Assembly: GCF_000062885.1 (NCBI RefSeq)
Contig: NC_009142.1
Span: forward strand, 558,001-622,000
DNA from: Saccharopolyspora erythraea NRRL 2338
Lineage (GTDB): Bacteria; Actinomycetota; Actinomycetes; Mycobacteriales; Pseudonocardiaceae
Direction of reading: 5' to 3'
DNA length: 64,000 nt
Program-made: the position numbers and the translations under genes
The notes under the pieces: model-generated
The model's input: the letters and a program-made list of their open reading frames with translations, nothing else
Databases searched by the model: none
What the model was told of the DNA's origin: nothing
Part shown: positions 1 to 12,346 of the stretch, piece after piece
How the letters are laid out: each line of letters begins with the position of its first letter
Numbering within the stretch: the stretch's first letter is position 1

Positions 1-734
1 ACGCGCAGTCCGCGCGCGCCCCGCAGTCGGTCACCGGCTGGTACGTGGACTCCAGCAGCAACTCCGTGGTCCTGACCACCGCCCCGGGCACAGCCGGGCA
101 GGCGACCGACTTCGTCCGCGCCAGCGGGGTGGACGCCGGCGCCGTGCGCGTCGTCGAGTCCGCCGAGCAGCCCCGGACCTACGCCGACGTCATCGGCGGC
201 GACGCCTACTACATCGGCAGCGGTTCCCGCTGCTCGGTCGGCTTCTCCGTGCAGGGCGGCTTCGTGACCGCGGGCCACTGCGGCAACCAGGGCGACAGCA
301 CCAGCCAGCCGAGCGGCACCTTCGAGGGCTCGTCCTTCCCGGGCAACGACTACGGCTGGGTCCGGACCGCTTCCGGCGAGAACCCGGTTCCGCTGGTCAA
401 CGACTACCAGGGCGGCACCGTCGGCGTCGCCGGCTCCAGCGAGGCCGCCGAGGGCGCGTCGATCTGCCGTTCCGGCTCCACGACCGGCTGGCACTGCGGC
501 ACCGTCGAGGCAAAGAACCAGACGGTGCGCTACCCGCAGGGCACCGTCGAGGGCCTGACCCGCACCAACGTGTGCGCCGAGCCCGGTGACTCCGGCGGCT
601 CGTGGCTGTCCGGCGACCAGGCCCAGGGCGTGACCTCCGGCGGTTCGGGCGACTGCACCTCCGGCGGCACGACCTACTTCCAGCCGGTCAACGAGATCCT
701 GCAGGCCTACGGTCTGACGCTGCTCACCCAGTGA
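1..734 (+). CDS. Streptogrisin-type secreted serine protease (S1 family), 5' partial
   Basis: The gene enters from the left edge; the reading frame is open from base 3, so the signal peptide and most of the propeptide lie outside. The visible N-terminal part (VTGWYVD onward) looks like the end of the pro-domain found in streptogrisin/alpha-lytic proteases. The mature enzyme probably begins near ADVIGGDAYYIG. The chymotrypsin-fold triad is visible: His in TAGHCGN, Asp in GNDYGWV and Ser in EPGDSGGSW. Six cysteines sit in places that would pair as disulfides (SRCS/GHC, SICR/WHCG, TNVC/GDCT). The family is exported and self-processed and degrades extracellular protein. A strong hairpin follows the stop. 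Exact specificity cannot be judged. Confidence 0.92.
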   Translation, partial: AQSARAPQSVTGWYVDSSSNSVVLTTAPGTAGQATDFVRASGVDAGAVRVVESAEQPRTYADVIGGDAYYIGSGSRCSVGFSVQGGFVTAGHCGNQGDSTSQPSGTFEGSSFPGNDYGWVRTASGENPVPLVNDYQGGTVGVAGSSEAAEGASICRSGSTTGWHCGTVEAKNQTVRYPQGTVEGLTRTNVCAEPGDSGGSWLSGDQAQGVTSGGSGDCTSGGTTYFQPVNEILQAYGLTLLTQ

Positions 735-759
735 ACCCCGAGTGACCGGTTGACCGACC

Positions 760-796
760 GCGTGGGCCCCGGCGGCACGTCCGCCGGGGCCCACGC
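760..796. terminator. Hairpin between convergent protease and thiE
   Basis: A perfect 16-bp GC-rich stem (760-775 with 781-796) around a 5-base loop lies between the stops of the protease gene (+) and thiE (-). With no clear U-tract it fits a bidirectional actinobacterial terminator. Confidence 0.75.
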
Positions 797-801
797 ACGT
801 C

Positions 802-1473
802 CTAGCCCAGCTTGGTCCGCAGCGCCGCGGCGGCGGCGCGCGGGTCCTCGGCCTCGGTGATGGCGCGGACGACGACGACACGCCGCGCACCCGCCTGGAC
901 CACCTCGTCGATGTTGTCCATGCCGATGCCGCCGATGGCGAACCACGGCCTGCCGTGGCCGCGGTGCTCGGCGGTGTGGCGGACCAGTTCGAGCCCGGCG
1001 GCCTCGCGTCCCGGCTTGGTCGGCGTGGTCCACACCGGGCCGGTGCAGAAGTAGTCCACGCCCTGCTCGGTGGCCGCCGAGTCGGCCTGCACGACGTCGT
1101 GCGTGGAGCGCCCGACCACCACCTGGTCGCCGACGATGCGCCGGGCCAGCTCGACGGGCAGGTCGTCCTGGCCGAGGTGCAGCACGTCGGCGTCGGCGGC
1201 CATCGCCACGTCGGCGCGGTCGTTGACCGCCAGCAGCGCGCCGTGCCGGACGCACGCCTCGGCCAGCACCTCCAGCGCGGCGAGCTCGTGGCGGGCCTCC
1301 AGCGGAGCGCCGCCCGCGCTCTTGTCCCGCAACTGGATGATGTCCACCCCGCCGTCCAGCGCCGCGTCGGCGAACTCGGCGAGATCACCTCGTTCGGTGC
1401 GCGCGTCGGTGCAGAGGTAGAGCAGGGCCTCCTCGAGGCGGGCGCGGATACCGAAACCGTCCAGTCCTGGCAT
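802..1473 (-). CDS. thiE: Thiamine-phosphate synthase
   Basis: This enzyme joins HMP-pyrophosphate and the thiazole phosphate to give thiamine monophosphate in the cytosol. The 223-residue product has the usual TIM-barrel length. It shows IIQLRDKS (pyrophosphate/Mg binding), AVNDRADVA and LHLGQDDLP, and a C-terminal phosphate-binding glycine segment (AIGGIGMDN). The frame is open further upstream, but MPGLDGFGI gives the normal N-terminus, so ATG 1473 is chosen; the GAGGGG just before it is closer than ideal for a Shine-Dalgarno site. It diverges from the riboswitch-thiOSG operon and has no TPP riboswitch of its own that I can see. Confidence 0.93.
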   Translation of the reverse strand: MPGLDGFGIRARLEEALLYLCTDARTERGDLAEFADAALDGGVDIIQLRDKSAGGAPLEARHELAALEVLAEACVRHGALLAVNDRADVAMAADADVLHLGQDDLPVELARRIVGDQVVVGRSTHDVVQADSAATEQGVDYFCTGPVWTTPTKPGREAAGLELVRHTAEHRGHGRPWFAIGGIGMDNIDEVVQAGARRVVVVRAITEAEDPRAAAAALRTKLG

Positions 1474-1564
1474 GCCCCTCAGGGTAACTTCTGGCACGCA
1501 CGCCGCCGGGAGATCTCGCCGCCCAGCTGACTGGGAGATCGGCGACGGGTACGGTGGAAGGCGG

Positions 1565-1654
1565 TGAGCACGGGAGTCCGCGGATGCCGGACTGAGAGGG
1601 GGCGCCAAGGCCCCGACCGTCGAACCTGATCCGGGTCATGCCGGCGCAGGGAGC
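1565..1654 (+). promoter_or_regulatory. TPP riboswitch (THI element) upstream of thiO
   Basis: The conserved blocks of the thiamine-pyrophosphate aptamer are present: CTGAGAGGG near 1592, then ACCTGATCCGGGTCATGCCG near 1624-1643 and GCGCAGGGA at 1644-1652. The AGGGAG at 1648-1653 is itself a Shine-Dalgarno-like sequence next to the thiO start. Ligand binding could therefore block translation directly. Confidence 0.93.
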
Positions 1655-3770
<2,116 letters not shown>

Positions 3771-3796
3771 TCAGCAGGCACCGAGCACGACGACGT

Positions 3797-3849
3797 GGGC
3801 CGCCATCCCGGCGAGCGCGACGCGCTGACCGGCGCCGGGATGGCGGCCC
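3797..3849. terminator. Hairpin between convergent thiG and FUSC gene
   Basis: A perfect 17-bp inverted repeat (3797-3813 with 3833-3849) lies between the stops of thiG (+) and the FUSC gene (-). It is probably a bidirectional terminator. Confidence 0.75.
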
Positions 3850-3868
3850 GTTCGCCGGTCGGCGGCCG

Positions 3869-5875
3869 TCACTTGATGTGCAGGCGCTCCGGGCGGACGA
3901 ACGAGATCGTGTAGCTCTTCCACGGGCTGTCGTAGCCGAAGGTGCGGTCGATCGCCGCGCGGGCGTGCAGCGCGTTCTCCACCAGGGAGCTGGCCAGCAG
4001 CTCCGTCGCGGGAGCGGTGTTCTCGGCGACGTCGGGGATCTTCGCCGAGGTCTTCCCGGCGAGCAGGTCGTCGACCGCGCGCAGCGCGGGCACCGCGATG
4101 GCCCGCTCGGTCTCGGGGCGGAACGCCAGCGTAGCGACGTCCTGGCGCAACGCGTCCAGGGCGACCGCCGCGTCGCGGGTGACCCGCTCGTCCTCGGTCT
4201 CCTCGTCGTTGCCGTCGAGCAGCGCCGGCATGCCGAGCAGGTCCTGGGTGCGCCGCATGGCAAGCACGTGCGCCGAGTGCAGCGCCTGCCGCAGGTTGGC
4301 GCCCTGCCCGGCGGCACGCACGCTGCGCAGCAGCTCCGACACCGACCACACGGTGGAGCGGATCGCGCCGCGCACGTCCGGCAGCGCACTGCTGGGCAGC
4401 ACCAGGTAGCTGACGTAGCCGACGCTGAGCGCGATGGCCGCGCCGATGGCGCTGTTGGCCGCGAAGCTGATCGCCACGTTGACCAGCGGCCGGTCCAGCT
4501 GCATCGCCTGGTCGACGACGGTGATCACGATGAGCGCGCCGAGCAGCGTCCGGTAGTCCGTGCGCAGCCGGTCGATGTTGACCAGCATCGCCGCGACCAC
4601 CAGCGGGACCAGCAGGTAGGCGCCGGGAAGCAGGGTGATCAGCGCGGCCAGCGCGACCACGCCGAGCACCGCGCCGCCGGTGCGCTCCAGCGCGCCGTTC
4701 ATGCTGTCGCGGGCCGCCGGTTGCAGCACCACGTACAGCGCCAGCAGCAGACCTGACTCCGACGGGTCGTTGAGCAGCAGCACGATCACCATGCCGACGC
4801 CGACCGCGAGCGTGCAGCGCAGCGCGTGGCGGAACAGCGAGGACCGCATCGACAGGTGCGCGCGGACCGCGCCCATCGCGCGCTCGCGGCGCCCGCCCGG
4901 CGCGGGCGGCGTCGCGGGCGTCTCGTCGCGCTCGACCACCGCCGCGCGGATGCGGTCCAGACCCTGGTTGAGCCCGCGCGCCGCGTCCGGCAGGTCCTGC
5001 CTGCCGCCGCGCCGCAGGACCACCTCGGCCGGGTCGAGCCGCGCCGACGCGGGCAGCCCGCTGCACGCCCTGGACCGGACGGCGATCGCGAGCTGCGCGG
5101 CGACCCGGTCGGCCTCGGCGACGATCTCCCGCAGCCGCTCGGCTTCCAGCCGCCCGACCTGCTGGGCCTGCGCGAGCAGCGTCTCCCGCGCCGCCCGGAA
5201 CCGGGCCGCGCCGGCGAGCACCTGACCGAGCCAGGTGCTCGCGCCGTCGGCGCGCCATGCGCTCGCGGCCAGCTCCACGACTCCGGGGCCGGGCTCGAGC
5301 AGCGTGCCCGCGACGGCGATGCGGGTGGCACGGGTCGGGTCGCCGAGTCCGACGAGAACCCTGAGCAGCAGCGCGAAAGCCACACCGGCGACCGAGGACG
5401 CCAGCAGCACCAGCACCGACTGGTCGCTGCCGATGCCGGTGGTGGTCGAGAACAGCGTCGCGGCGGCCAGCGTCTGGCCGCCGACGCGGTAGTGCTCGCC
5501 CATCGCGGGCAGCATCCCGGCGCCGAACACCACGCTCGCCACCGCTATACCGGCCAGCACCGGGACGTTGGAGAGCACCGGCCCCAGCGTCATCACCAGC
5601 GCCAGCGCGGGCGTGAACCAGACGAAGCGGTGCAGGTCCGAGCGCAGCGCCTGGCCGCTCGTGGCGACCAACGCGAACACCGCCGTCACCCCGGCGACGA
5701 TCCCGGGGGTGTGCAGGTCGAAGATCCAGCCGAGCGCCGTCGCGCCCACCACCGCGACCGCGACCAGCACGGCGTACTGGCGCTGTCTGGGATCCGGCGC
5801 ACCCGCCTCGGTGGCCAGTCGAGCCCGCACCCGTTTCAACACCGAACCAGCCACGCCCGCGTTAACCCCTGCCAT
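3869..5875 (-). CDS. FUSC-family integral membrane protein
   Basis: A 668-residue protein with two sets of hydrophobic helices separated by a soluble middle part. The first set begins at about residue 25 (YAVLVAVAVVGATALGW); the second is around residues 360-510 (SGLLLALYVVLQPAARDS, GALIVITVVDQAMQ). This double layout, and the VVLQPAARDSMNGALERTGG type segment, match FUSC/YccS/aromatic acid exporter-like transporters. The helices would lie in the cytoplasmic membrane; substrate is unknown. ATG 5875 is chosen because upstream codons are Pro/Arg-rich and lack a better ribosome site. It sits alone between thiG and thiD. Confidence 0.8.
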   Translation of the reverse strand: MAGVNAGVAGSVLKRVRARLATEAGAPDPRQRQYAVLVAVAVVGATALGWIFDLHTPGIVAGVTAVFALVATSGQALRSDLHRFVWFTPALALVMTLGPVLSNVPVLAGIAVASVVFGAGMLPAMGEHYRVGGQTLAAATLFSTTTGIGSDQSVLVLLASSVAGVAFALLLRVLVGLGDPTRATRIAVAGTLLEPGPGVVELAASAWRADGASTWLGQVLAGAARFRAARETLLAQAQQVGRLEAERLREIVAEADRVAAQLAIAVRSRACSGLPASARLDPAEVVLRRGGRQDLPDAARGLNQGLDRIRAAVVERDETPATPPAPGGRRERAMGAVRAHLSMRSSLFRHALRCTLAVGVGMVIVLLLNDPSESGLLLALYVVLQPAARDSMNGALERTGGAVLGVVALAALITLLPGAYLLVPLVVAAMLVNIDRLRTDYRTLLGALIVITVVDQAMQLDRPLVNVAISFAANSAIGAAIALSVGYVSYLVLPSSALPDVRGAIRSTVWSVSELLRSVRAAGQGANLRQALHSAHVLAMRRTQDLLGMPALLDGNDEETEDERVTRDAAVALDALRQDVATLAFRPETERAIAVPALRAVDDLLAGKTSAKIPDVAENTAPATELLASSLVENALHARAAIDRTFGYDSPWKSYTISFVRPERLHIK

Positions 5876-6035
5876 CGTCGAGACCTCGCCATCGCCAACA
5901 CGCACCGCGCGCTGACCGGCCACCGCGATCACGGGCGGGTGGGGGCGCGCGGGCATTCAACGACTATGTCGACGGGGCAGTCCTAATGGGTTACCGCTCG
6001 GGGACGGAAATCACTCTTACAGGCGGTTTGGATGG

Positions 6036-6911
6036 TCAGAACGAGCGAGGGCTGACGCGCCAGAAGGTCGACACCGGGCCGATACCGGCACCGAGCGGGT
6101 AGGCGTGCTCGACGCTTCGGGTCACGAAACGCTTGCCCAGCCGCACCGCGTCCGGCATCGACGCGCCCTTGGCCAGCGCCGCGGTGATCGACGAGGCGAA
6201 GGCGTCGCCCGCGCCATGGGTGTGCACGGTCGAGTATCGCGGACCGGGCAGCGGCGTCGCCTGGCTGCCGTCGTAGAGCAGGTCCACGCACTCCGGGTCG
6301 TCCGGCAGGTGACCGCTCTTGATGAGCACCCACTGCGGGCCGAAGTCGTAGATCGCCTTCGCCGCGTCGAGCAGGTCGGCGCGGGTGCGCGCGTCGAACC
6401 CGGTCAGCAGCCGGACCTCGTCGAGGTTCGGCGTCACCAGCGTCGCGCGCGGGAAAGCCTCGTTGCGCAGCGCGTCGAGCGCGTCGGGGCGCAGCAGCGG
6501 TTCGCCGCTGCGCGAGGCGGCGACCGGGTCGACGACGAACGGGGTGCGGCCGCCGCGGCCGATGCCGTGGTTGTCGCACACGGCCATGACCGCCTCGATG
6601 GTCGCGGCGGAGGCCAGCACGCCGGTCTTGGCGGCGTCGACGCCGATGTCGGAGGCGACCGCGTCGACCTGGGCGGCCACCGTCTCCGGCGGGATCTCGA
6701 CCAGCCCGGTGACCCCGACGGTGTTCTGCACCGTCACGGCCGTCACCGCGGTCATGCCGTGCACCCCGCACGCGAAGAACGTCCGCAGGTCGGCGTGCAT
6801 GCCGGCGCTGCCTCCGGAGTCCGAACCGGCGATGGTCAGCGCGGTCGGCGGAGCGGGGTCGTTCGCGGGCTGGATCTCGTGCCCGGCGGGTGTCTCGTGC
6901 ATCCAGCTCAT
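6036..6911 (-). CDS. thiD: Hydroxymethylpyrimidine/phosphomethylpyrimidine kinase
   Basis: This ribokinase-fold enzyme phosphorylates HMP and then HMP-phosphate, giving the pyrimidine pyrophosphate used by ThiE. It shows the N-terminal ALTIAGSDSGGSAGMHAD, VVDPVAASRSGEPLL and the C-terminal anion-hole motif HTHGAGDAF with the catalytic Asp. Starts at 6926 (GTG), 6911 and 6902 are all possible; 6911 has a GGAAG about 9 bases upstream. It follows thiC on the same strand but a stable hairpin separates them, so it may be only partly co-transcribed. Confidence 0.92.
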   Translation of the reverse strand: MSWMHETPAGHEIQPANDPAPPTALTIAGSDSGGSAGMHADLRTFFACGVHGMTAVTAVTVQNTVGVTGLVEIPPETVAAQVDAVASDIGVDAAKTGVLASAATIEAVMAVCDNHGIGRGGRTPFVVDPVAASRSGEPLLRPDALDALRNEAFPRATLVTPNLDEVRLLTGFDARTRADLLDAAKAIYDFGPQWVLIKSGHLPDDPECVDLLYDGSQATPLPGPRYSTVHTHGAGDAFASSITAALAKGASMPDAVRLGKRFVTRSVEHAYPLGAGIGPVSTFWRVSPRSF

Positions 6912-6944
6912 CTTACGGGCTTCCACGTGCGGTTCCGGCGCCCT

Positions 6945-6979
6945 CGCGGGGCCGGTGCGGGCGTCGCACCGGCCCCGCG
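6945..6979 (-). terminator. Hairpin between thiC and thiD
   Basis: A perfect 15-bp stem (6945-6959 with 6965-6979) lies between the thiC stop and the thiD start. It could terminate or attenuate transcription from the thiC riboswitch promoter. Confidence 0.6.
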
Positions 6980-6999
6980 GGACGTGGACATCGGCACAG

Positions 7000-8649
<1,650 letters not shown>

Positions 8650-8650
8650 T

Positions 8651-8751
8651 CACTCCCTACGCCGGCATTATCCGGTCAGGTTCAGGCGGTCGGCGGCCCC
8701 GGACACCTCGTCCAGCCGCCCTCTCAGCCCGCTGTTGGTGCGAGCTCCCGC
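8651..8751 (-). promoter_or_regulatory. TPP riboswitch upstream of thiC
   Basis: Read on the minus strand, the segment contains GGGCTGAGAGGGCGG, then CCTGACCGGATAATGCCGGC and GTAGGGAGTG, which are the diagnostic THI-box blocks. The final AGGGAG doubles as the thiC ribosome-binding site, so translational control is likely. Confidence 0.94.
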
Positions 8752-8925
8752 GGTGTGTGGTTTTCGGGCCCAGACGTTAGCCGCGAGATCCCGGCCTGCC
8801 AACCCCCGCATCACTGCGATGACGGCAGCACTGATTGCCATTACGCTGGTGACCAGGGCAAATGAGTTCTGTCAGAGACGGAGGATACGATGCGTGATCA
8901 TTCCGACACAGGAGGTGACCGCGCT

Positions 8926-9495
8926 ATGAGCGTTGCTCCGGTTTCTCCGCTGATGGGCTGGGAAGACCTGGTCCACACCTGGCAGGATCTGGATGTCCCG
9001 GAGGGATGGCGCGCGGAGATCATCGAGGGAAGGATCGTGATGACCCCGCCGCCGGGCCACTCGCACAACCTGATCGCAAGCAGGCTGACCAAGGCGCTCG
9101 TGCCCGCCATGTCCGACGACTGGGAGATCTTCCAGACCTCCGGCGTGCAGATCCCGTTGAGGGGGAATCTTTTCATCCCTGACCTGATGATCATGCGCGG
9201 GCAGGATGTCCCAGCGGGCTCGGATCCGATTCCCGCTGACAAGGCGTTGCTGGTCGTCGAGATCACTTCGCGAGGAAACGCCGACGTCGATCGCAAGACG
9301 AAGCTCTGGAGCTATGCGCACGCCGCTGTGCCGCTGTACTTGCTGATCGATCGCTACGGCCCCGATGGTGAATGGGTTTCGCTTCATTCGAATCCGGAGA
9401 GCGGCGTGTACCAAGATGTTCACCGCGTTCCGTTCGGCAAGCCGATCGATTTGCCCGTGCCGTTCCGCCTGACCCTCGACACCGATCGACTCTGA
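8926..9495 (+). CDS. Uma2-family (DUF820) nuclease-fold protein, copy 1
   Basis: A 189-residue protein with the Uma2 layout: GWEDLVHTW and VPEGWRAEIIEGRIVM at the N-terminus, then IPLRGNLFIPDLMIM, VVEITSRGNADVDRKTKLW and YAHAAVPLYLLID. The family has a PD-(D/E)XK nuclease fold, with the Asp of IPDL and the Glu of VVEIT as expected metal ligands; the biological role is not established. ATG 8926 is chosen over ATG 8890 because AGGAGGTGA ends 7 bases before it. A paralogue follows 71 bases downstream. I see no partner gene that would suggest a defence system. Confidence 0.88.
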   Translation: MSVAPVSPLMGWEDLVHTWQDLDVPEGWRAEIIEGRIVMTPPPGHSHNLIASRLTKALVPAMSDDWEIFQTSGVQIPLRGNLFIPDLMIMRGQDVPAGSDPIPADKALLVVEITSRGNADVDRKTKLWSYAHAAVPLYLLIDRYGPDGEWVSLHSNPESGVYQDVHRVPFGKPIDLPVPFRLTLDTDRL

Positions 9496-9566
9496 ATTTC
9501 CTTCAGCATTCTTGGCGTGGATGACCTGCGACTATGCGTTCCGAGACGAGTTGTAGTCTGCATCAC

Positions 9567-10151
9567 ATGGTGTACACCCCAAGTGGTCAGCAGGCGCCGC
9601 CGCTGTGGGCGAACTGGGAGTACCTCGTCGGGGCCTGGCAGGGCCTCAACATCCCGGAGGGCTGGCGGCTGGAACTGATCGAGGAGCGGCTGGTCCCGGT
9701 TTCCCCGCCCGAGTACCGGCACGGCCAGATCGTCGATGTCCTCCACCGCGACTTCGCGGCGCGAAGTCCGCGCGACGCCGCCGTTTTCCGGACCGTCAGC
9801 GTTGTCATCCCGTCCAGGCGCAGCCTTTTCATCCCGGACCTGCTGGTGGCTGCGGAATCGCGGGCCGCGTCGGACGCGGTGTCGGTCGAGGCGGAGAAAA
9901 CCCTTCTGGTGGCCGAGATATCCGGCAAGGCCGAGTCGGCCGGGGACCGCGAGCTCAAGCTGTGGAGCTACGCCCACGCCGGGGCTCCGCTGTACCTGGT
10001 CGTCGATCCGTGGGCGAAGGGCGGGTCGGTGGTGCGGCTGTACTCCGAACCGCACAACGCCGCCTACCTCCGGTGCGCCGAGGTCCGCTTCGGCGAGGTG
10101 ATCGAGGTGCCGGAGCCGTTCGGGTTCTCCCTCGACACCGCCGAGTTCTGA
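9567..10151 (+). CDS. Uma2-family (DUF820) nuclease-fold protein, copy 2
   Basis: A paralogue of the preceding gene: WEYLVGAWQGLNIPEGWRLE, then SLFIPDLLV, LLVAEISGKAESAGDRELKLW and YAHAGAPLYLVVD line up with it along their length. The metal-ligand positions (Asp of IPDL, Glu of VAEIS) are kept. At 194 residues it is the family's usual length. ATG 9567 is the best start although no convincing Shine-Dalgarno precedes it; an in-frame ATG at 9534 is the other option. It probably arose by local tandem duplication. Function is unknown beyond the fold. Confidence 0.86.
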   Translation: MVYTPSGQQAPPLWANWEYLVGAWQGLNIPEGWRLELIEERLVPVSPPEYRHGQIVDVLHRDFAARSPRDAAVFRTVSVVIPSRRSLFIPDLLVAAESRAASDAVSVEAEKTLLVAEISGKAESAGDRELKLWSYAHAGAPLYLVVDPWAKGGSVVRLYSEPHNAAYLRCAEVRFGEVIEVPEPFGFSLDTAEF

Positions 10152-10179
10152 GCGCCGGACTCCCGGTCCGGCCGCGGCG

Positions 10180-10755
10180 TCACTCGTCGGCGAAGGGGTC
10201 GCCGTGCTCCGACGGGTCCCAGGACATGCCCGGTACACCCCAGCCGTTGCGCTTGACGGTCTTCTTCGCCGCCCTGGCGTGCCTGCCGACCAGCCTGCTC
10301 AGGTACAGGAACCCGTCGAGGTGGTCGGTCTCGTGCTGGAGGCAGCGCGCGAAGAAGCCGGTGCCCTCGACCTCGACCGGGTTTCCGTCCACATCGGACC
10401 CCGTCACCTTCGCCCAGTCGGCGCGTCCGGTGGGGAACGACTCGCCCGGCACCGAGAGGCACCCTTCCCAGTCCTCCTCCGGATCGGGCATGCTCTCCGG
10501 GACCTCGGTGGTCTCCAGGACGGGGTTCACCACGACGCCCCGGTGCTGGACGCCTTCGTCGTCGGGGCAGTCGTAGACGAACAACCGCAGGTCGACGCCG
10601 ATCTGGTTGGCCGCGAGCCCGACACCGCTGGCGGCGGCCATGGTCTCGAACATGTCGTCGACGAGCGTGCGCAGCTCGTCGTCGAAGTTCTCCACCAGGC
10701 GGGTCGGGTTGTGCAGCACCGGGTCGCCGACGATGCGGATGGGGTGGACAGCCAT
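10180..10755 (-). CDS. def: Peptide deformylase
   Basis: This metalloenzyme removes the formyl group from new proteins. All three family motifs are present: [18 protein letters not shown] (Cys ligand) and QHETDHLDG (two His ligands and the catalytic Glu). At 191 residues, with a C-terminal extension ending in DPFADE, it resembles other actinobacterial deformylases. No clear Shine-Dalgarno precedes ATG 10755. It diverges from the DUF3263 gene, the same arrangement I recall for Rv0429c/Rv0430. Confidence 0.95.
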   Translation of the reverse strand: MAVHPIRIVGDPVLHNPTRLVENFDDELRTLVDDMFETMAAASGVGLAANQIGVDLRLFVYDCPDDEGVQHRGVVVNPVLETTEVPESMPDPEEDWEGCLSVPGESFPTGRADWAKVTGSDVDGNPVEVEGTGFFARCLQHETDHLDGFLYLSRLVGRHARAAKKTVKRNGWGVPGMSWDPSEHGDPFADE

Positions 10756-10913
10756 GCAGCGCAGGGTATCGGCCCGACGCCGGGGCTACGCGCGGGTGTT
10801 ACCTGACCACGTCGAGGGGCGGGGCATGGTGTAATGAACCGTGGAATCACACGCGTGTGATTCGGCGCGACAACGGGAAAACGCCGGACCCGAATCGCTA
10901 GGCGAGGAGCCAG

Positions 10914-11381
10914 ATGGACGCCGCCCAGATGCTGACTGTGCAGGAGATCGCCCGTCAGTGCGAGCAACTGGCACGAACCGTACAGCAACGCGAACAGCTT
11001 TCGGAAGCGTCCGGTCGGCATCTGCGGCTCGCCGAGCCGCTCACCGAGCCGATCGCGCGGATCACCGACGCGCTGCCGGAGCAGGCGGCCCCGGAGCACG
11101 ACCGCGTGGACCCGCTGCCCTCCGACGGCGAACTCGGCGAGCGGGAGTGGAGCATCCTGGCCTTCGAGCGGCAGTGGTGGAAGTCGGCGGGCCGCAAGGA
11201 CCAGGCGATCCGCGAGCTGTTCGACATGTCCTCGTCGCGCTACTACCAGTTGCTCAACGCCTTGCTGGACAACCCCGCGGCGTTCCGGGCCGATCCGATG
11301 TTGATCAAGAGGCTGCGTAAGGTGCGGACCAGCCGGCAGCGGGGCCGGTCCGCTCGCGATCTGGGAATCGAGTTGCACTGA
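10914..11381 (+). CDS. DUF3263-domain protein
   Basis: A 155-residue protein. The N-terminal 60 residues are helical and charged (VQEIARQCEQLARTVQQREQ), possibly a coiled coil. The DUF3263 domain runs from about residue 75: EREWSILAFERQWWKSAGRK, then IRELFDMSSSRYYQLLNALL. The second half resembles a helix-turn-helix, so DNA binding is possible but not shown. GAGGAG precedes the ATG. The stop overlaps the start of the LytR_C gene (TGATG), which indicates translational coupling. Confidence 0.88.
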   Translation: MDAAQMLTVQEIARQCEQLARTVQQREQLSEASGRHLRLAEPLTEPIARITDALPEQAAPEHDRVDPLPSDGELGEREWSILAFERQWWKSAGRKDQAIRELFDMSSSRYYQLLNALLDNPAAFRADPMLIKRLRKVRTSRQRGRSARDLGIELH

Positions 11382-12016
11382 TGACTACAGGGGAACCGTC
11401 CTCCGGGCCCTCCAGGACCAAGCTCGCCGGCTTCGGGCTGATCGGCGTCGGGGTGGTGGCGGCCGTGGTCGGCGTGAGCACCGCGGTCTCCGGCGACCCG
11501 CGCGACACCGCGCAGCAGACGCCGCCCGCCGATCCGCCGGTCGCCTCGTCGGTGCAGAACCCGCCGCCGGTGCCGCCGCAGGAGCCGCCGGCCCCCAGCA
11601 CCCCGGCGCCGCCTCCGGCACCGAGCACGCAGCCGCAGTCGCCGCCGCCGCTCCCGCCGGCGCAGGAGACCCAGCCGCCCAAGCCGTCTCCCGAGGTGCC
11701 GGGCGATGTCGCGCAGGTGCGGATCGTCGTCCGCGTCTACAACAACAGCACCATCGCCGGGCTCGCGCACCGCGCGTCGGAGGACTTCCGCCGCGCCGGC
11801 TACGACGTGCCGGAGGTCGGCAACTACTCCGCGGGCCGCATCTACACGACCACGGTCTACTTCCGGCCCGGCACCGAGGAGGAGCAGCAGGCCAAGGTGG
11901 TCGCGTCGCAGTTCGGCGCGCGGATGGAACCGCGGTTCCCCGGCATCGAGACGGCGAGCCCAGGCGTGATCGCGATCGTCACCAACGACTACAAGGGACC
12001 CGCGCAGGGGAAGTGA
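11381..12016 (+). CDS. LytR C-terminal domain membrane protein (VirR/Rv0431-like)
   Basis: A 211-residue protein with a short cytoplasmic N-terminus and one membrane helix at about residues 13-31 (KLAGFGLIGVGVVAAVVGV). A long Pro-rich linker to about residue 105 follows, then a LytR_C domain (VRIVVRVYNNSTIAGLAHRA, then YTTTVYFRPGTEEE). The domain should face the cell wall. Its coupled position after DUF3263 and def is the order of Rv0429c-0430-0431; Rv0431 (VirR) affects vesicle release and envelope integrity in mycobacteria. The role here is inferred from that. Confidence 0.87.
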   Translation: MTTGEPSSGPSRTKLAGFGLIGVGVVAAVVGVSTAVSGDPRDTAQQTPPADPPVASSVQNPPPVPPQEPPAPSTPAPPPAPSTQPQSPPPLPPAQETQPPKPSPEVPGDVAQVRIVVRVYNNSTIAGLAHRASEDFRRAGYDVPEVGNYSAGRIYTTTVYFRPGTEEEQQAKVVASQFGARMEPRFPGIETASPGVIAIVTNDYKGPAQGK

Positions 12017-12088
12017 CCCGCGCGGCATCCCGGGTTGATCCCGCCCGGGACCGCCGAGAACGCGGTTCGGGTTGGTATGCGATGTCCC

Positions 12089-12346
12089 ATGGCTGCGCAG
12101 CGGTGGGTGCGGGAAGTACTGCTCGGCGAGCATTCCTTCGTCTTCCTCGTCGAGCTGGCCGACGCGGGCGAGGCCGACCGATTCCGCGATGCGTGCGCGG
12201 CCAACCAGTGGACCACCCGCGTCGTGGAGGACGCTGAACGGCGGCTGCCGCTGGCGCCTGCCGACCAGGCCGAGGTCTACCGCAAGTTACAGCTCGCCAC
12301 CCGGGTCTGGGGCCGCTCATTCGCTCCGCACCAACGCCCGAGGTGA
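12089..12346 (+). CDS. Small hypothetical protein
   Basis: An 85-residue soluble protein (MAAQRWVREVLLGEHSFVFL, then FRDACAANQWTTRVVEDAER) that I do not recognise. Start candidates are ATG 12077 and ATG 12089; neither has a strong ribosome site. The stop overlaps ATG 12346 of the broken membrane gene as TGATG, which suggests the two were once translated together. Confidence 0.6.
   Translation: MAAQRWVREVLLGEHSFVFLVELADAGEADRFRDACAANQWTTRVVEDAERRLPLAPADQAEVYRKLQLATRVWGRSFAPHQRPR

Noticed and set aside
8926..10151. Uma2 pair as a restriction or defence system
   Set aside because: No methylase, helicase, toxin or other defence partner adjoins; the flanks are conserved housekeeping genes.
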